A stretch of 64,000 nucleotides of DNA from Pseudomonadota bacterium (GTDB taxonomy: Bacteria > Pseudomonadota > Alphaproteobacteria > Sphingomonadales > Sphingomonadaceae), in contig JAEWZX010000009.1 of NCBI GenBank assembly GCA_023394965.1, forward strand, positions 23,045 to 87,044. Reading direction: 5' to 3'. The position numbers and the translations under genes are program-made. The notes under the pieces were generated by a model, which made no database searches, had not been told where the DNA came from, and saw only the letters and a program-made list of their open reading frames with translations. Position 1 is the stretch's first letter, and each line of letters starts with the position of its first letter. Below, piece by piece: positions 27,132 through 38,966 of this stretch.

Positions 27132-27916
27132 GCAAGATCTCCGAAAGTACTCTGGATGCCGTCGAGCACTTCGGCGAGCGTATCGCGCAGATCGGCGGCT
27201 TTGTCGGATGAGAAGGCAAAGGGCGGCGCCTCGGCTTCGAGATAGGTGGATTGCGCGATCTCCATCTGGATCGCGTGAATATTTCTCCCGGGCTCCCCGT
27301 AATGGCGGGTAGTCCAGCCCCCGCGGAAACGCCCGTTGACGACATAGGTGTAAGGGCCATTCGCACAGGCCAGCGCAACTGCCCGCTCGATCGATGGGGC
27401 GCAGGCCCGTCCGTCATGGGTCCCAATGTTGAGATCCGGGAGGGTTCCATCGAACAGGAAGGGCAGGCGGGACTGGATCGAATGGCAATCGTAAAGCACG
27501 GCAAAGCCATGGATCGCGTGCACTCTGTCCAGCTCGCGCCGCAAGGCGGCATGATAAGGCTTGTGAAATGCTTCCCGGCGACGGGCGATCTCTGCCTCGT
27601 CTGGCTCCACACGCCAGATCGGTTGATTTTCGAAGTCCACCATCGGCACGAGACCGGTGGTATTTTGCCCCGGATAGAGACTGGCCCCGTCGGGTGGACG
27701 GTTGGCATCGATGACGTAGCGATTGAATTCGGCACGGACGATTGTCGCCTCGTGCGCGATGTCTGCGTACAGGCGAGGGATATGCCAATCCGTATCGGCC
27801 AGCATCCCTCCGCGCTCGGTAAGATTGGCTCTGATGTCATCAGGCACCACGGTCCCCGAATGGGGCTGCGCCAGCACGATCGGCGATGTGCCAGGAAGAA
27901 CCGTGACCGGTTTCAC
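27128..27916 (-). CDS. hutG: N-formylglutamate deformylase
   Basis: A 262-residue N-formylglutamate amidohydrolase that releases formate and glutamate, the final step of the five-step Hut route. Conserved pieces include [11 protein letters not shown] near the N-terminus, [12 protein letters not shown] and [15 protein letters not shown] (metal ligands). Together with HutF it shows that this organism uses the formimidoylglutamate-deiminase branch, not the one-step HutG ureohydrolase. Four-base overlaps on both sides indicate coupling with hutH and hutU. Confidence 0.95.
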   Translation of the reverse strand: MKPVTVLPGTSPIVLAQPHSGTVVPDDIRANLTERGGMLADTDWHIPRLYADIAHEATIVRAEFNRYVIDANRPPDGASLYPGQNTTGLVPMVDFENQPIWRVEPDEAEIARRREAFHKPYHAALRRELDRVHAIHGFAVLYDCHSIQSRLPFLFDGTLPDLNIGTHDGRACAPSIERAVALACANGPYTYVVNGRFRGGWTTRHYGEPGRNIHAIQMEIAQSTYLEAEAPPFAFSSDKAADLRDTLAEVLDGIQSTFGDLA

Positions 27917-29445
27917 GGCGCAAAGCCCGCAATGGTTTGCGCGCCTATCCCTTCGGCCAGAACACTGGAACCGAGCAGCTCTGCCATCGCCGCAATCTCG
28001 GGTTCCATCAGCCGGTCCCCGGTCAGGGCAGGCGAAGCGGCGCGGATCCGCTTGATTGCGCTACGAAGCGTCGCGCTTGTTTCGAGCGGCGCGCGACATT
28101 CGATACCCTGTGCAGCAGTCATCGCCTCGATGCCGAGAATGGCGGCGAGATTGCCATTCATCTCCAGCAGACGGCGTGCGCCATGGCAGGCCATGGAAAC
28201 ATGGTCTTCCTGATTGGCCGATGTTGGCGTGCTATCGACCACGCGCGGATTGGACAGCGCCTTGTTCTCGCTCATCAACGCCGCGCTGGTCACTTCGGCG
28301 ATCATCAGGCCGGATTGCAACCCCGGTGACGGAGCAAGGAAGGCGGGCAGACCGAAGCTGAGCGCCGGGTCGACCAGCAAGGCGATACGGCGCTGGGCGA
28401 TGGCACCGATTTCGGACACGGCAATGGCAATCCCGTCTGCGGCCATACCAACCGGTTCGGCATGGAAATTCCCGCCCGAAACGATCGATCCGTCGGACAG
28501 GACCAGCGGATTGTCCGTCGCGGCATTTGCTTCGATAGTGAGGACCCGCCCGGCATGGGCCAGCTGATCGAGGCAGGCCCCGATCACCTGCGGCGCACAG
28601 CGCAGGCAATATGGGTCCTGAACCCGCAGATCATCTTCCCGGTGGCTTTCCCGAATCTGCGAACCGTCCAGCAGATCGCGAATGATCCGGGCGGACACGA
28701 TCTGCCCGCGATGGCCGCGCAACGTGTGAATTTCCTCGCGGAAGGGTGCGGTCGAGCCCATCGCCGCATCGAGCGACAGAGCCGTCGTGACAAGCGAATT
28801 GATCGCCAGCTGCCAGCTGTCGAACAGTGCTGCCAGTGCAAGCCCGGTGGAAACCTGCGTGCCGTTAAGCAGCGCCAGCCCTTCCTTCGCCTCCAGCACG
28901 ACCGGTTCCAGCCCGGCACGCTGCAGCGCGTCGCGCGCAGCCATTCGCTCGCCCCTGTAAAATGCCTCGCCCTCGCCAATCAGCGTGGCCGCGACATGCG
29001 CAAGCGGTGCAAGGTCGCCCGATGCGCCGACAGAGCCCTTTTCCGGCACCAGCGGGATCACATCCGCCTCGACCAGTTGCTGCAATCGCTCGACCACGAG
29101 AGGGCGCACGCCGGAAGCCCCGCGGCCAAGCGAAAGGCACTTCAGCGCGATGATGAAGCGGACGATTTCAGGGGCCAGCGGGGCACCAAAACCGGCACTG
29201 TGCGACAGCACGAGATTGCGTTGCAGCGCGCCGAGATCCGTATCGCCGATCCGTACGCTGGCAAGTTTGCCGAAGCCGGTATTGACCCCGTAGATCGCCT
29301 CGCCCGATCCCACAGCCGCCGTGAGCCGTTGGGCAGATTGCGCCACGGCTGCCATGGCCGCATCGTCGATCCGGAAGGGCTCGTCGGAACGATAGAGCGC
29401 TTCCAGCTCCGACAGGCCAAGCGATCCGGGCGACAAATCAAGCAT
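27913..29445 (-). CDS. hutH: Histidine ammonia-lyase
   Basis: A 510-residue histidase that removes ammonia from histidine to give urocanate. The Ala141-Ser142-Gly143 triad that cyclises into the MIO cofactor lies in [14 protein letters not shown]. Other family marks are [15 protein letters not shown] and the Tyr/Gln/Asn active-site region [12 protein letters not shown]. The ATG at 29445 overlaps the hutI stop by eight bases; a longer upstream frame is not part of the protein. Confidence 0.98.
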   Translation of the reverse strand: MLDLSPGSLGLSELEALYRSDEPFRIDDAAMAAVAQSAQRLTAAVGSGEAIYGVNTGFGKLASVRIGDTDLGALQRNLVLSHSAGFGAPLAPEIVRFIIALKCLSLGRGASGVRPLVVERLQQLVEADVIPLVPEKGSVGASGDLAPLAHVAATLIGEGEAFYRGERMAARDALQRAGLEPVVLEAKEGLALLNGTQVSTGLALAALFDSWQLAINSLVTTALSLDAAMGSTAPFREEIHTLRGHRGQIVSARIIRDLLDGSQIRESHREDDLRVQDPYCLRCAPQVIGACLDQLAHAGRVLTIEANAATDNPLVLSDGSIVSGGNFHAEPVGMAADGIAIAVSEIGAIAQRRIALLVDPALSFGLPAFLAPSPGLQSGLMIAEVTSAALMSENKALSNPRVVDSTPTSANQEDHVSMACHGARRLLEMNGNLAAILGIEAMTAAQGIECRAPLETSATLRSAIKRIRAASPALTGDRLMEPEIAAMAELLGSSVLAEGIGAQTIAGFAP

Positions 29446-30655
29446 CGTAATAGGTTCCTGCGGTGATCCGGCCGCGCAACAAATGCCCGCCGATCCAATA
29501 ACTGAGATAGTCGGGATGGGGTGCATCCCATACCGCCAGATCGGCGCGCTTGCCCGGTTCCAGGGAGCCGTATTCAGCCTCCAGCCCCAGCGCCTTCGCC
29601 GCATTCCTGGTCGTGCCCGAGAGCGCTTCGGCAGGCGTCATGCGGAAGAGCGTGCACCCCATGTTCATGACCAGGCGCAGCGAGGAAAGGGGCGAGGTGC
29701 CCGGGTTGCAATCGCTGGCCAACGCCATGGCAACACCATGTTCGCGCAAGGCATCTAGGGGAGGAAGGCGTGTTTCGCGCAGGGCATAGAAGGCGCCGGG
29801 CAGCAGGACCGCCACAACGCCCTTTTCCGCCAGCACGGGCGCATCTGCCGGGGCGAGCCATTCGAGGTGATCGGCAGAAAGCGCATCGTATTGCGCCGCG
29901 AGTACTGCCCCCTTGAGATCGCTCAATTGTTCTGCATGGAGTTTCACCGGAAGCTGCAAATCTAGTGTATGATCGAAGACCCGGCGGGTCTGATCGGGCG
30001 TGAAGCCGATGTTTTCACAGAACCCGTCCACCGCATCGACCAGGCCTTCTGCAGCAGCAACATCCAGCCCCGGGATCACCACTTCGTCGATGTAACGATC
30101 GGCCTCGCCTTCGAATTCGGGTGGGACCGCATGGGCGGCCAGCCAGCTGGTGCGGATGCGGACGGGCCGCTGCTCCTCGATGGCGCGCGCCACGCGCAGC
30201 ATGCGCATTTCATGCTCTATCGTAAGACCGTAGCCCGATTTCACTTCGATCACGGCGACGCCATCCGCCAACAGATCGTCCACCCGGCGCAGGGCGCTGG
30301 CGAGTAGCTCTTCGTCCGATGCCTCCCGCGTGGCGGCGACTGTCGAACGAATACCGCCGCCGGCGCGGGCAATCTCTTCATAGTTCGCGCCTTCAAGGCG
30401 CAGGGCGAATTCGCGGCTGCGGTCACCGCCAAAGACCAGATGCGTGTGGCAATCCACCAATGCGGGAGTGACAAGCGCTCCACCAAGATCGGCACTATCC
30501 CAAGTGGCGTAATCCTGTGGCAGATCCACCGCATCGCCAACCCAGGCGATGCGCCCGCCTTCGACTGCAATCGCCGCATCTTCAACCAAGCCGTAACCGG
30601 CATCGCGCGTAACCATCGTCGCTGCCTTGCAGTGGGTGAAGACTTGGCCTGCCAT
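29438..30655 (-). CDS. hutI: Imidazolonepropionase
   Basis: A 405-residue amidohydrolase that opens imidazolone-5-propionate to N-formimidoyl-glutamate. Metal-binding residues sit in [12 protein letters not shown] (His-x-His) and KLHAEQLSD; the C-terminal [12 protein letters not shown] carries the Asp. It is the first gene of the minus-strand hut unit, divergent from hutF across a 64-bp promoter region. Confidence 0.97.
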   Translation of the reverse strand: MAGQVFTHCKAATMVTRDAGYGLVEDAAIAVEGGRIAWVGDAVDLPQDYATWDSADLGGALVTPALVDCHTHLVFGGDRSREFALRLEGANYEEIARAGGGIRSTVAATREASDEELLASALRRVDDLLADGVAVIEVKSGYGLTIEHEMRMLRVARAIEEQRPVRIRTSWLAAHAVPPEFEGEADRYIDEVVIPGLDVAAAEGLVDAVDGFCENIGFTPDQTRRVFDHTLDLQLPVKLHAEQLSDLKGAVLAAQYDALSADHLEWLAPADAPVLAEKGVVAVLLPGAFYALRETRLPPLDALREHGVAMALASDCNPGTSPLSSLRLVMNMGCTLFRMTPAEALSGTTRNAAKALGLEAEYGSLEPGKRADLAVWDAPHPDYLSYWIGGHLLRGRITAGTYYDA

Positions 30656-30683
30656 GGTCTTGCGGATCTCCTTACTGTGTGAT

Positions 30684-30697
30684 TATGTATGCACATA
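30684..30697. promoter_or_regulatory. Candidate HutC operator between hutI and hutF
   Basis: TATGT and ACATA form a perfect 5-bp inverted repeat with a 4-base centre (ATGC), placed midway in the 64-bp gap between the divergent hutI and hutF starts. GntR/HutC-family repressors usually bind TGTA/TACA-type palindromes, and hutC itself is in the divergent unit. This suggests joint control of both hut transcripts. Confidence 0.5.
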
Positions 30698-30719
30698 TTA
30701 TTGAAAGGCGCAACGGCAA

Positions 30720-32090
30720 ATGGCTGGCATTATCTCGGCACGGCAGGTTCTCACCCCATCGGGCTGGCTTGCCGACCATGCCATTCATGTCGACGATGCA
30801 GGAAAGATTGTGGAGGTTTCGCCGCGCGGCTTCGATACGGCTGCCGCGATCGGCACGGCGCTGCCAGGAATAGCCAACGTCCATACACACAGTTTTCAGC
30901 GGGCGATGGCCGGGTTGGCAGAAGGGCGCGGGCCACAGGGGGCGGATGATTTCTGGACCTGGCGGAAAGTGATGTACCGTTTTCTCGACATCCTGACGCC
31001 GGAACATGTCGAAACGATCGCCGCTCTCGTACAGCTGGAAATGGCCGAAGCAGGCTATACCGCATCGGCCGAATTCCATTATCTGCACCACCAGGTCGGC
31101 GGCGGACAGTTCGACGATGTGGCCGAAATGTCGAATGCCATCTTCACAGCCAGCACGGCAAGCGGGATCGGCCTCACCCATCTGCCGGTGCTCTATACCT
31201 ATGGCGGCCTCGACCAGCGCGCCCTGGCAGGAGGCCAGTTGCGGTTTGGCAATTCCATCGATGAATTCGAAAAGCTCTATGCCCGCATTGCCGATCAGTC
31301 CCGCGAACTACCGAGCGACTTTCGCCTTGGCATTGCCCCGCACTCCCTGCGCGCAGTCGATCGGGCGGGAATGGACGCCTGTGTTGCACTGTGCCCCGAT
31401 GGGCCGATCCACATCCATGCCGCAGAACAGGTGAAGGAAGTCGAGGAGGTCGAGGCCCTTCTGAGCGCGCGCCCGGTCCGCTGGCTGCTGGACACCATGC
31501 CGGTTGACCAGCGCTGGTGTCTGATTCACGCCACTCATCTGGATGCTGGCGAGGTTACTGGCCTTGCCGCTTCTGGGGCGGTGGCTGGCCTGTGCCCGAC
31601 GACGGAAGCCAATCTTGGCGACGGTATTTTCGCAGCGGGCGAGTATTTCGCAGCAGGCGGCCGTTTCGGGGTGGGATCGGATTCCAACATCCGACTTTCT
31701 GTAACTGAAGAGCTGCGCATGCTCGAAGTGTCACAGCGCCTCAAACATCGGCAGCGCGCGGTGCTGACCGACGATGCAACGCGTTCGACCGGGCGTTATC
31801 TGTACGAGCGGGCGGCACGCGGCGGGGCGCAGGCAATCGGCCGCAGGGCAGGCGCCATCGAGCCGGGTATGCTGGCCGATATCGTCGCCCTGCGCGACGA
31901 TCTGCCGTTGCTCGATTGGCCGCAGCCGGACCAGCGGCTGGATGCATGGATCTTCGGCGTGGAGGCGCAGGCCGTCAGCGATGTCTGGTCCGCCGGCCGC
32001 CATATCGTGCAACAGGGAGAGCATATCCGCGCTGACGGCATCCGCGAACGTTTCGCCCGTACTATCTGCGAACTGGGGGCTGCTCTATGA
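30720..32090 (+). CDS. hutF: Formimidoylglutamate deiminase
   Basis: A 456-residue amidohydrolase that turns N-formimidoyl-L-glutamate into N-formyl-L-glutamate plus ammonia, feeding HutG. The metal site begins with NVHTHSFQRAMAG (His-x-His); later come GIAPHSLRAV, HIHAAEQVKEV, HATHLDAGE and GVGSDSNI. It is the first gene of the divergent unit and shares a four-base overlap with hutC. Confidence 0.96.
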   Translation: MAGIISARQVLTPSGWLADHAIHVDDAGKIVEVSPRGFDTAAAIGTALPGIANVHTHSFQRAMAGLAEGRGPQGADDFWTWRKVMYRFLDILTPEHVETIAALVQLEMAEAGYTASAEFHYLHHQVGGGQFDDVAEMSNAIFTASTASGIGLTHLPVLYTYGGLDQRALAGGQLRFGNSIDEFEKLYARIADQSRELPSDFRLGIAPHSLRAVDRAGMDACVALCPDGPIHIHAAEQVKEVEEVEALLSARPVRWLLDTMPVDQRWCLIHATHLDAGEVTGLAASGAVAGLCPTTEANLGDGIFAAGEYFAAGGRFGVGSDSNIRLSVTEELRMLEVSQRLKHRQRAVLTDDATRSTGRYLYERAARGGAQAIGRRAGAIEPGMLADIVALRDDLPLLDWPQPDQRLDAWIFGVEAQAVSDVWSAGRHIVQQGEHIRADGIRERFARTICELGAAL

Positions 32091-32779
32091 ACGCCAACAC
32101 GCATCGCGGCATTCGCGAGGCCATCCGCGCGCGCATTGTTGCAGGCGAATGGCAATTGGGGGAGCTGATCCCCGGAGAAGTCGAGTTTGCCGAAGAATAT
32201 GGCTGTTCGCGTACTACGGTAAACCGCGCGCTGCAGGCCCTGGCCGAAGAAGGTATCGTCGAACGCAAGCGCAAGGGTGGCACCCGCATCCGCCCATTGC
32301 CTTTGCCGCAGGGGCAGGTGCGTATCCCCCTGCTGCGCGAACAGGTTGAAGATACGGGCCGTAGCTATGGCTGCGAGATCATCACACGGCAGGTCTTGCC
32401 GCCTCCGGCCGCCGTCGGGGGCCATCTTCAGCTGGCAGCCGATGAACCGGCAGCTTTTCTTGAAACGTTGCATTTCGCCGGTGGCGAGCCTTTTGCCTTC
32501 GAAACCCGGTGGGTAAATCTGGCCACCGTGCCAGATTTCGTAACGGCCGACCTCGACGGGCTGAGTGCCAATGAATGGCTCCTGCGCAAGGTCCCCTTCA
32601 CGCGGGGTGAAGTCGGGGTGATGGCGGTCGCTGCCGATGCCCGCCTGTCGCAGATGCTACAGGCCGATCGGGGCGCTGCGCTGTTCACCATGAAACGGAC
32701 AACCTGGTTGGGAGAGCAGCCAGTCACCACCATGACGCTTTACCACGCGCCGGGCTATCGGATGGATTTCGCGATATAG
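32087..32779 (+). CDS. hutC: Histidine utilisation repressor (GntR/HutC family)
   Basis: A 230-residue repressor with an N-terminal winged-helix GntR domain (about residues 10-70, GCSRTTVNRALQALAEEGIV) and a C-terminal UTRA ligand-binding domain (RSYGCEIITR to the end). In known systems urocanate releases HutC from its operator. It is encoded in an operon with hutF, so it would be autoregulated from the shared hutI-hutF promoter region. Confidence 0.95.
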   Translation: MNANTHRGIREAIRARIVAGEWQLGELIPGEVEFAEEYGCSRTTVNRALQALAEEGIVERKRKGGTRIRPLPLPQGQVRIPLLREQVEDTGRSYGCEIITRQVLPPPAAVGGHLQLAADEPAAFLETLHFAGGEPFAFETRWVNLATVPDFVTADLDGLSANEWLLRKVPFTRGEVGVMAVAADARLSQMLQADRGAALFTMKRTTWLGEQPVTTMTLYHAPGYRMDFAI

Positions 32780-32818
32780 GGTAAGCGGAGCAACCCGTGG
32801 CGACTTCGCCTCTCCACC

Positions 32819-35098
32819 TTAGCCGATGCGGCCTTCGCGCAGGCTGTCGACCACACCCGGCTCTGCAAGGGTCGAAGTGTCGCCGATCTGCTCCGGATGC
32901 CCTTCTGCGATCTTGCGCAAAATGCGGCGCATGATCTTGCCTGATCGGGTCTTTGGCAGCCCCGGCGCGAATTGCAGCGCATCAGGTGTGGCGATGGGGC
33001 CGATCTCCTTGCGGATCCACTGGCGCAATTCCTGCCGCAGGTCCTCGACGTCGGCTTCTCCCGCCTTCAGCGTGACATAAGCGTAGATGCCCTGACCCTT
33101 GATATCGTGAGGCATGCCGACGACGGCAGCTTCCGACACGGAAGGATGCGCCACCAGCGCGCTCTCGATCTCTGCCGTACCCATGCGATGCCCGGACACG
33201 TTGATGACGTCATCGACCCGCCCGGTGATCCAGTAATAGCCATCCTCGTCGCGCCGGGCGCCGTCGCCGGTAAAATAGGTGCCGGGATAGGTGGTGAAAT
33301 AGGTCTGGAAGAACCGTTCCTGATCGCCCCAGATGCCGCGCATCTGCCCGGGCCAGCTGTGGGTCAGGCACAGATTGCCCTCGGTCGCGCCTTCCAGCGC
33401 ATTGCCATCGGCATCGACCAGACTTGCCGTCACTCCGGGCAGAGGAAGCGTCGCCGATCCCGGCTTGGTCGCGACTGCACCCGGAACAGGCGCGATCAGC
33501 GCACCGCCGGTTTCCGTCTGCCACCAGGTGTCGACAATTTCGCAGCGCCCCTGACCCACCACGCGGTGATACCACTTCCACGCTTCGGGATTGATCGGTT
33601 CACCCACCGTGCCAAGCAGGCGAAAGTCCGAAAGATCATGCTGCGTGACCCAATCGTCGCCCTCGCGCATCAAGGCACGGATCGCGGTCGGTGCGGTATA
33701 GAAGATCGTCACTCCCAGCCGCCGGCTTGTTTCCCAGAACCGGCCCGGATCGGGATAGCTGGGCACACCGTCGAACATCACGGTGCGCGCCCCATTCGAG
33801 AGGGGACCATAGACGACATAGGTGTGGCCTGTGATCCAGCCGACATCGGCGGTACACCAGAACAGATCTTCGGCAATGTCCTTGCCCGGTTCGGGTCCGA
33901 ACAGCAGATCGTAGGTCAGGTTCGACCACAGCAGATATCCACCCGTCGTGTGCAGCACGCCTTTGGGTTTGCCGGTCGAACCGGACGTGTAGAGGATGAA
34001 CAGAGGGTCTTCCGCATTCATCGGTTCCGGGGGGCATTCGGCAGCCTGGCGATCGCGGGCTTCGTGCCACCACAGGTCACGGCCTTCTGCAAAGGCGACC
34101 TCGCCGCCGGTCCGTCGGACAACGATCACGCTGCCGACATCCGGGCATTTCTGCAGTGCAGCATCGACATTCGCCTTGAGCGGGATCGTTTTGCCGCCTC
34201 TCAGCCCTTCGTCTGCGGTAATGACGCATTTCGCGTCGCAATCGCCTATGCGGTCGGCCAGACTGTCGGGCGAAAATCCCCCGAACACGACCGAGTGGAT
34301 CGCACCGATGCGCGCGCAGGCCAGCATGGCAACAGCCGCTTCGGGAATCATCGGCATGTAGATGACGACCCGGTCGCCGCGGGCCACTCCGCGTTCCTTG
34401 AGGAGATTGGCGAAACGGCAGACTTCAGCATGAAGCTGGCGATAGGTCAGCGTGCGGCCTTCACCCGGCCTGTCGCCTTCGAACACAATGGCGACCTGAT
34501 CGCCGCGTTTTGGCAGGTGCCGATCGAGACAGTTGACCGAAACGTTCAACGCGCCGTCGGCGAACCAGCTGATGCCAAAATCGGCCTCGTCGAAGCTGGT
34601 CTCGTCCGCTTTCGTGGGGAAAGAGGTCCAGTCCAGGCGGCGCGCTTCCGAAAGCCAGAAACCTTCCGCATCATGATCGAGCGCCGCCTGCATGGCGCGA
34701 AGCCGATCTGCTCTCTCCAACATTCCCATCTCCTTATCGTTATAGGCGCGGCTCCGCACGAGGAAGCGCCGACCCGTTCCATTATCGAGGCTGAACATAC
34801 CGCCCTGCCCCGCCACCACATCGAGGATCAGCTGCGTATGCTTCCACGCCGCGAACTGCTCCGCCCCGATATAGACCGGCGTGGTGCCGATCGTGCCGAG
34901 CAGGACATCAGAGCCACCGAGACGGAACTCTCGGCGCGGATAGACCATCGGACTGGAACCATCGCAGCATCCGCCCGACTGGTGGATCAGCACCGGGCCG
35001 TGTTGCCCGGCGAGTTCGGTCAGAAAGGCGGCCGCTGCGTCGGTGGCGATCACACGGCTGACGGGATGTGTCTGCGGCATGGTCGCTTCTTCGGTCAT
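32819..35098 (-). CDS. acs: DUF779-acetyl-CoA synthetase fusion protein
   Basis: A 759-residue fusion. Residues about 10-120 are a DUF779 domain ([11 protein letters not shown] at 41-51, [20 protein letters not shown]). From about residue 126 to the end is a full acetyl-CoA synthetase (acetate + ATP + CoA to acetyl-CoA), with [11 protein letters not shown] at 370-380 and the C-terminal TRSGKIMRR lysine that is usually acetylated. At the junction DNA, AAGGAG (34730-34735) precedes an in-frame ATG at 34721-34723 by six bases; starting there would give a normal 634-residue Acs. DUF779 genes usually stand alone near aldehyde dehydrogenases. Confidence 0.95.
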   Translation of the reverse strand: MTEEATMPQTHPVSRVIATDAAAAFLTELAGQHGPVLIHQSGGCCDGSSPMVYPRREFRLGGSDVLLGTIGTTPVYIGAEQFAAWKHTQLILDVVAGQGGMFSLDNGTGRRFLVRSRAYNDKEMGMLERADRLRAMQAALDHDAEGFWLSEARRLDWTSFPTKADETSFDEADFGISWFADGALNVSVNCLDRHLPKRGDQVAIVFEGDRPGEGRTLTYRQLHAEVCRFANLLKERGVARGDRVVIYMPMIPEAAVAMLACARIGAIHSVVFGGFSPDSLADRIGDCDAKCVITADEGLRGGKTIPLKANVDAALQKCPDVGSVIVVRRTGGEVAFAEGRDLWWHEARDRQAAECPPEPMNAEDPLFILYTSGSTGKPKGVLHTTGGYLLWSNLTYDLLFGPEPGKDIAEDLFWCTADVGWITGHTYVVYGPLSNGARTVMFDGVPSYPDPGRFWETSRRLGVTIFYTAPTAIRALMREGDDWVTQHDLSDFRLLGTVGEPINPEAWKWYHRVVGQGRCEIVDTWWQTETGGALIAPVPGAVATKPGSATLPLPGVTASLVDADGNALEGATEGNLCLTHSWPGQMRGIWGDQERFFQTYFTTYPGTYFTGDGARRDEDGYYWITGRVDDVINVSGHRMGTAEIESALVAHPSVSEAAVVGMPHDIKGQGIYAYVTLKAGEADVEDLRQELRQWIRKEIGPIATPDALQFAPGLPKTRSGKIMRRILRKIAEGHPEQIGDTSTLAEPGVVDSLREGRIG

Positions 35099-35111
35099 CG
35101 GGAAAGCCCCG

Positions 35112-36146
35112 TCACTCGGTCAGGTCGAGTACAACGCGCCCCTCGATCTGGCCTTTGCGCATCCGGTCGAACACCGAATTGATGTCGTCCAGCCCGGCGG
35201 TGGAGATCGTCGCCTTGACCTTGCCGTCGCCCGCGAAATCAAGCGACTCCTGCAGATCGAGGCGCGTGCCGACGATGGAGCCGCGCACGGTGATGCCATT
35301 CAGCACCATGCCGAAGATGTTGAGCGGAAAATCGCCCGGCGGCAGGCCATTGAGCGCCACGGTGCCGCCGCGCCCGATCATGCCGACCGCCTGTTCGAAG
35401 GCCTTCTCGCTCACCGCCGTCACCAGCGCGCCGCGCGCGCCGCCGCCGGTCAGCCGCTTGACCACTGCGGCGGGGTCCGCCTCGGTGCGGGCGTTGACCG
35501 TCTCCACCGCGCCGAGCTTGCGCGCGAGATCGAGCTTGGCATCGTCGACGTCGACCGCGACCACGTTTAGCCCCATGGCCACCGCATATTGCACCGCCAT
35601 ATGGCCAAGCCCGCCGATGCCGGAGATGACCACCGCATCGCCCGGCTTGGTATCGGTCATCTTCAGGCCCTTGTAGACCGTGACGCCCGCGCACAGCACC
35701 GGTGCGATTTCGTTGAAGCCGACATTGTCGGGCAGGTGGCCGACATAGTTGGGGTCGGCCAGCACATAGTCGGCGAACCCGCCATTGACCGAATAGCCGG
35801 TGTTGAGCTGGCTCTCGCACAGCGTTTCCCAGCCGCCGAGACAATGGGTGCAATGGCCGCAGGCGGTGTAAAGCCAGGGCACGCCGACCCGGTCACCTTC
35901 CTTCACATGGGTCACGCCCTCGCCCACGGCGGAGACGAAGCCCACGCCTTCATGGCCGGGAATGAACGGCGGTTCGGGCTTGACCGGCCAGTCGCCTTCG
36001 GCGGCATGCAGATCGGTGTGGCACACGCCAGAGGCCTGGATGGCCACCTGGATCATGCCCGGCTGAACTTCCGGCACCGCTACTTCTTCGATCCGCAAAG
36101 GTTCGCCAAAGGCACGGACAACCGCTGCTTTCATGGTCTTGCTCAT
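35112..36146 (-). CDS. Zinc-dependent alcohol dehydrogenase (AdhP-like)
   Basis: A 344-residue NAD-dependent alcohol dehydrogenase. The catalytic zinc residues are in [13 protein letters not shown] and GHEGVGFV; four structural-zinc cysteines lie in [15 protein letters not shown]; the Rossmann motif is [11 protein letters not shown]. It is most like AdhP/AdhA ethanol dehydrogenases. The ATG at 36146 follows AGGAGAG. It lies between the aldehyde dehydrogenase and Acs genes, giving ethanol to acetaldehyde to acetate to acetyl-CoA in one transcription unit. Confidence 0.94.
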   Translation of the reverse strand: MSKTMKAAVVRAFGEPLRIEEVAVPEVQPGMIQVAIQASGVCHTDLHAAEGDWPVKPEPPFIPGHEGVGFVSAVGEGVTHVKEGDRVGVPWLYTACGHCTHCLGGWETLCESQLNTGYSVNGGFADYVLADPNYVGHLPDNVGFNEIAPVLCAGVTVYKGLKMTDTKPGDAVVISGIGGLGHMAVQYAVAMGLNVVAVDVDDAKLDLARKLGAVETVNARTEADPAAVVKRLTGGGARGALVTAVSEKAFEQAVGMIGRGGTVALNGLPPGDFPLNIFGMVLNGITVRGSIVGTRLDLQESLDFAGDGKVKATISTAGLDDINSVFDRMRKGQIEGRVVLDLTE

Positions 36147-36221
36147 GACATCTCTCCTGAATTGTTGTTTCAGTCGCAGGCGGCAGGACGTTCGCGAGTC
36201 CCACCGCACAGCCCCACTGCG

Positions 36222-37742
<1,521 letters not shown>

Positions 37743-37837
37743 TACAAGATCCTCTCGAAAACCGCCGGGCCATCCCGGTCGCTGGGATCATGATTGGACG
37801 GAAATAGGCTGCTGAAAAGACGGAGACGAAGGAAGTC

Positions 37838-37873
37838 TGGCCCAACTGTCTCACATGCGAGACAGTTGGACCA
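37838..37873. promoter_or_regulatory. Long palindrome upstream of aldehyde dehydrogenase operon
   Basis: CCAACTGTCTC and GAGACAGTTGG form a perfect 11-bp inverted repeat around ACATGC. With outer TGG/CCA the dyad reaches 15 bp per arm with one mismatch. It is 96 bases before the aldehyde dehydrogenase ATG and only 10 bases after the regulator stop. No T run follows on the minus strand, so an operator (TGTCTC-N6-GAGACA, the dyad style of Fis-type activators) is more likely than a terminator. Confidence 0.6.
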
Positions 37874-37882
37874 ACTTACCGC

Positions 37883-38830
37883 TCAGGACCGGGAAATACC
37901 GGCCTTGTCCATCCGGCGGTAAAGGGTCGCTCGCCCGATTCCGAGCGCTTTTGCCGCTCTGGTGGCGTTCCCATCCGCCTCGGCGAGCGCACGCCGCAGC
38001 ACCGCGCGTTCCGAGTCGGCGAAAGAATTGGCTGCCGGTGTGCCCAGCACTTCCGCAGCGCTGCGCCCACCGCTCAGGCAATCGTCTGTCAGGCTGAAAC
38101 GATGGCGCGCCGCATAAGTCGCACCGATGACCAGATCATCCCGATCCACTGCCAGCAAGGCTGCATCGCCGCCCGGCAGATTGGCATCGATGATTCGATG
38201 TCCGTCAAAATACCGGCGGAAGATACCACTTTCGATCCGGCGGGCAGCATCCTGCACGATTTTCTGTACCAGCGCAGCCGTGGCCACCGTGTGATCATCG
38301 CGGCAGTTGGAAATGTCGAGCGCACCGATAAGCCGCCCCGCAGCATCGCGCACCGGGGCATCCATACAACTGATGCCGATATTGCGGCTGGCGAAATGTT
38401 CGTCCCGGTGGATCGTGACCGGTCGCTGTTCGGCCAGGCAGGTGCCAATGCCATTGGTCCCTTCTGTGCCTTCGCTCCACAGCCCACCGGGCGTCAGCCC
38501 GACGCGGTCGAAGATGTCCCTGTCCCCGATCTGGCTGCGCGCTTCAAGGATGACCCCATCGTTGTCCGACAGCATTACTGCACATCCAGTGGCCGCGACG
38601 GTCTGGAAAAGTTGATCCAGCAGCGGGCGCGCCACATCGAGCAGCAGGCCGTTCTGCTGACGTCGCTGCGTAAGCTCCCTGCCAGATACCAGTTCGGGGC
38701 CGCGATTTTCGCCTGCGTCCAAACCGTATTTCAAGCCGGACCGACACCAGCTTGCAGCCACCATCGATTGCGCAGCGCTCGTAGGAGAACGCAGCACTTC
38801 CTCGACCTTGTCCGGATGTTGAGCAGTCAT
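37883..38830 (-). CDS. GAF-domain, Fis-type HTH regulator lacking an AAA+ domain (AcoR-like)
   Basis: A protein of about 315 residues. The N-terminal two thirds resemble the sensory part of AcoR-type activators: a GAF domain around residues 60-190 (GCAVMLSDNDGVILEARSQI and SEGTEGTNGIGTCLAEQRPV). The C-terminal 40 residues are a Fis-type HTH (ALAEADGNATRAAKALGIGR, then ATLYRRMDK). The central AAA+ sigma-54 interaction domain is absent, so it should act with ordinary RNA polymerase. A TATAAT box lies only nine bases before the ATG at 38830; an in-frame ATG at 38851 lies upstream of that box. Its likely target is the aldehyde dehydrogenase operon. Confidence 0.88.
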   Translation of the reverse strand: MTAQHPDKVEEVLRSPTSAAQSMVAASWCRSGLKYGLDAGENRGPELVSGRELTQRRQQNGLLLDVARPLLDQLFQTVAATGCAVMLSDNDGVILEARSQIGDRDIFDRVGLTPGGLWSEGTEGTNGIGTCLAEQRPVTIHRDEHFASRNIGISCMDAPVRDAAGRLIGALDISNCRDDHTVATAALVQKIVQDAARRIESGIFRRYFDGHRIIDANLPGGDAALLAVDRDDLVIGATYAARHRFSLTDDCLSGGRSAAEVLGTPAANSFADSERAVLRRALAEADGNATRAAKALGIGRATLYRRMDKAGISRS

Positions 38831-38839
38831 GTCGCAGGG

Positions 38840-38845
38840 ATTATA
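38840..38845 (-). promoter_or_regulatory. Possible -10 box (TATAAT) next to the regulator start codon
   Basis: On the minus strand TATAAT is followed nine bases later by the ATG at 38830, so transcription from it would give a leaderless or near-leaderless mRNA. The matching -35 is weak. It argues against the alternative upstream ATG at 38851. Confidence 0.35.
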
Positions 38846-38919
38846 GCGCATTTATGGGCTGCTGGCGAATAGCCCAGTATCTACGCCTGTGCTGCGACAT
38901 TCATGAGAGTTCTCGAACA

Positions 38920-38959
38920 TCGTCGGCGAGATGCCTCAATGGCACTTCTCAGCCGACGA
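38920..38959. terminator. Hairpin just downstream of tRNA-Leu
   Basis: TCGTCGGC and GCCGACGA pair as outer arms, with inner GCC/GGC pairing and a small bulge. It begins eight bases past the tRNA-Leu 3' end. There is no long T run on either strand, so it may be a processing hairpin or a weak bidirectional terminator. Confidence 0.4.
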
Positions 38960-38966
38960 GGAGAAA

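Noticed and set aside
32972..35182. Very long plus-strand open frame opposite the DUF779-Acs gene
   Set aside because: Antisense to a fully matching Acs; its peptide is His/Asp/Gly-rich without domain patterns, typical of high-GC shadow frames.
37743..37837. Sigma-54 (-24/-12) promoter for the aldehyde dehydrogenase operon
   Set aside because: No TGGCAC-N5-TTGCA with correct spacing was found, and the regulator lacks an AAA+ domain.
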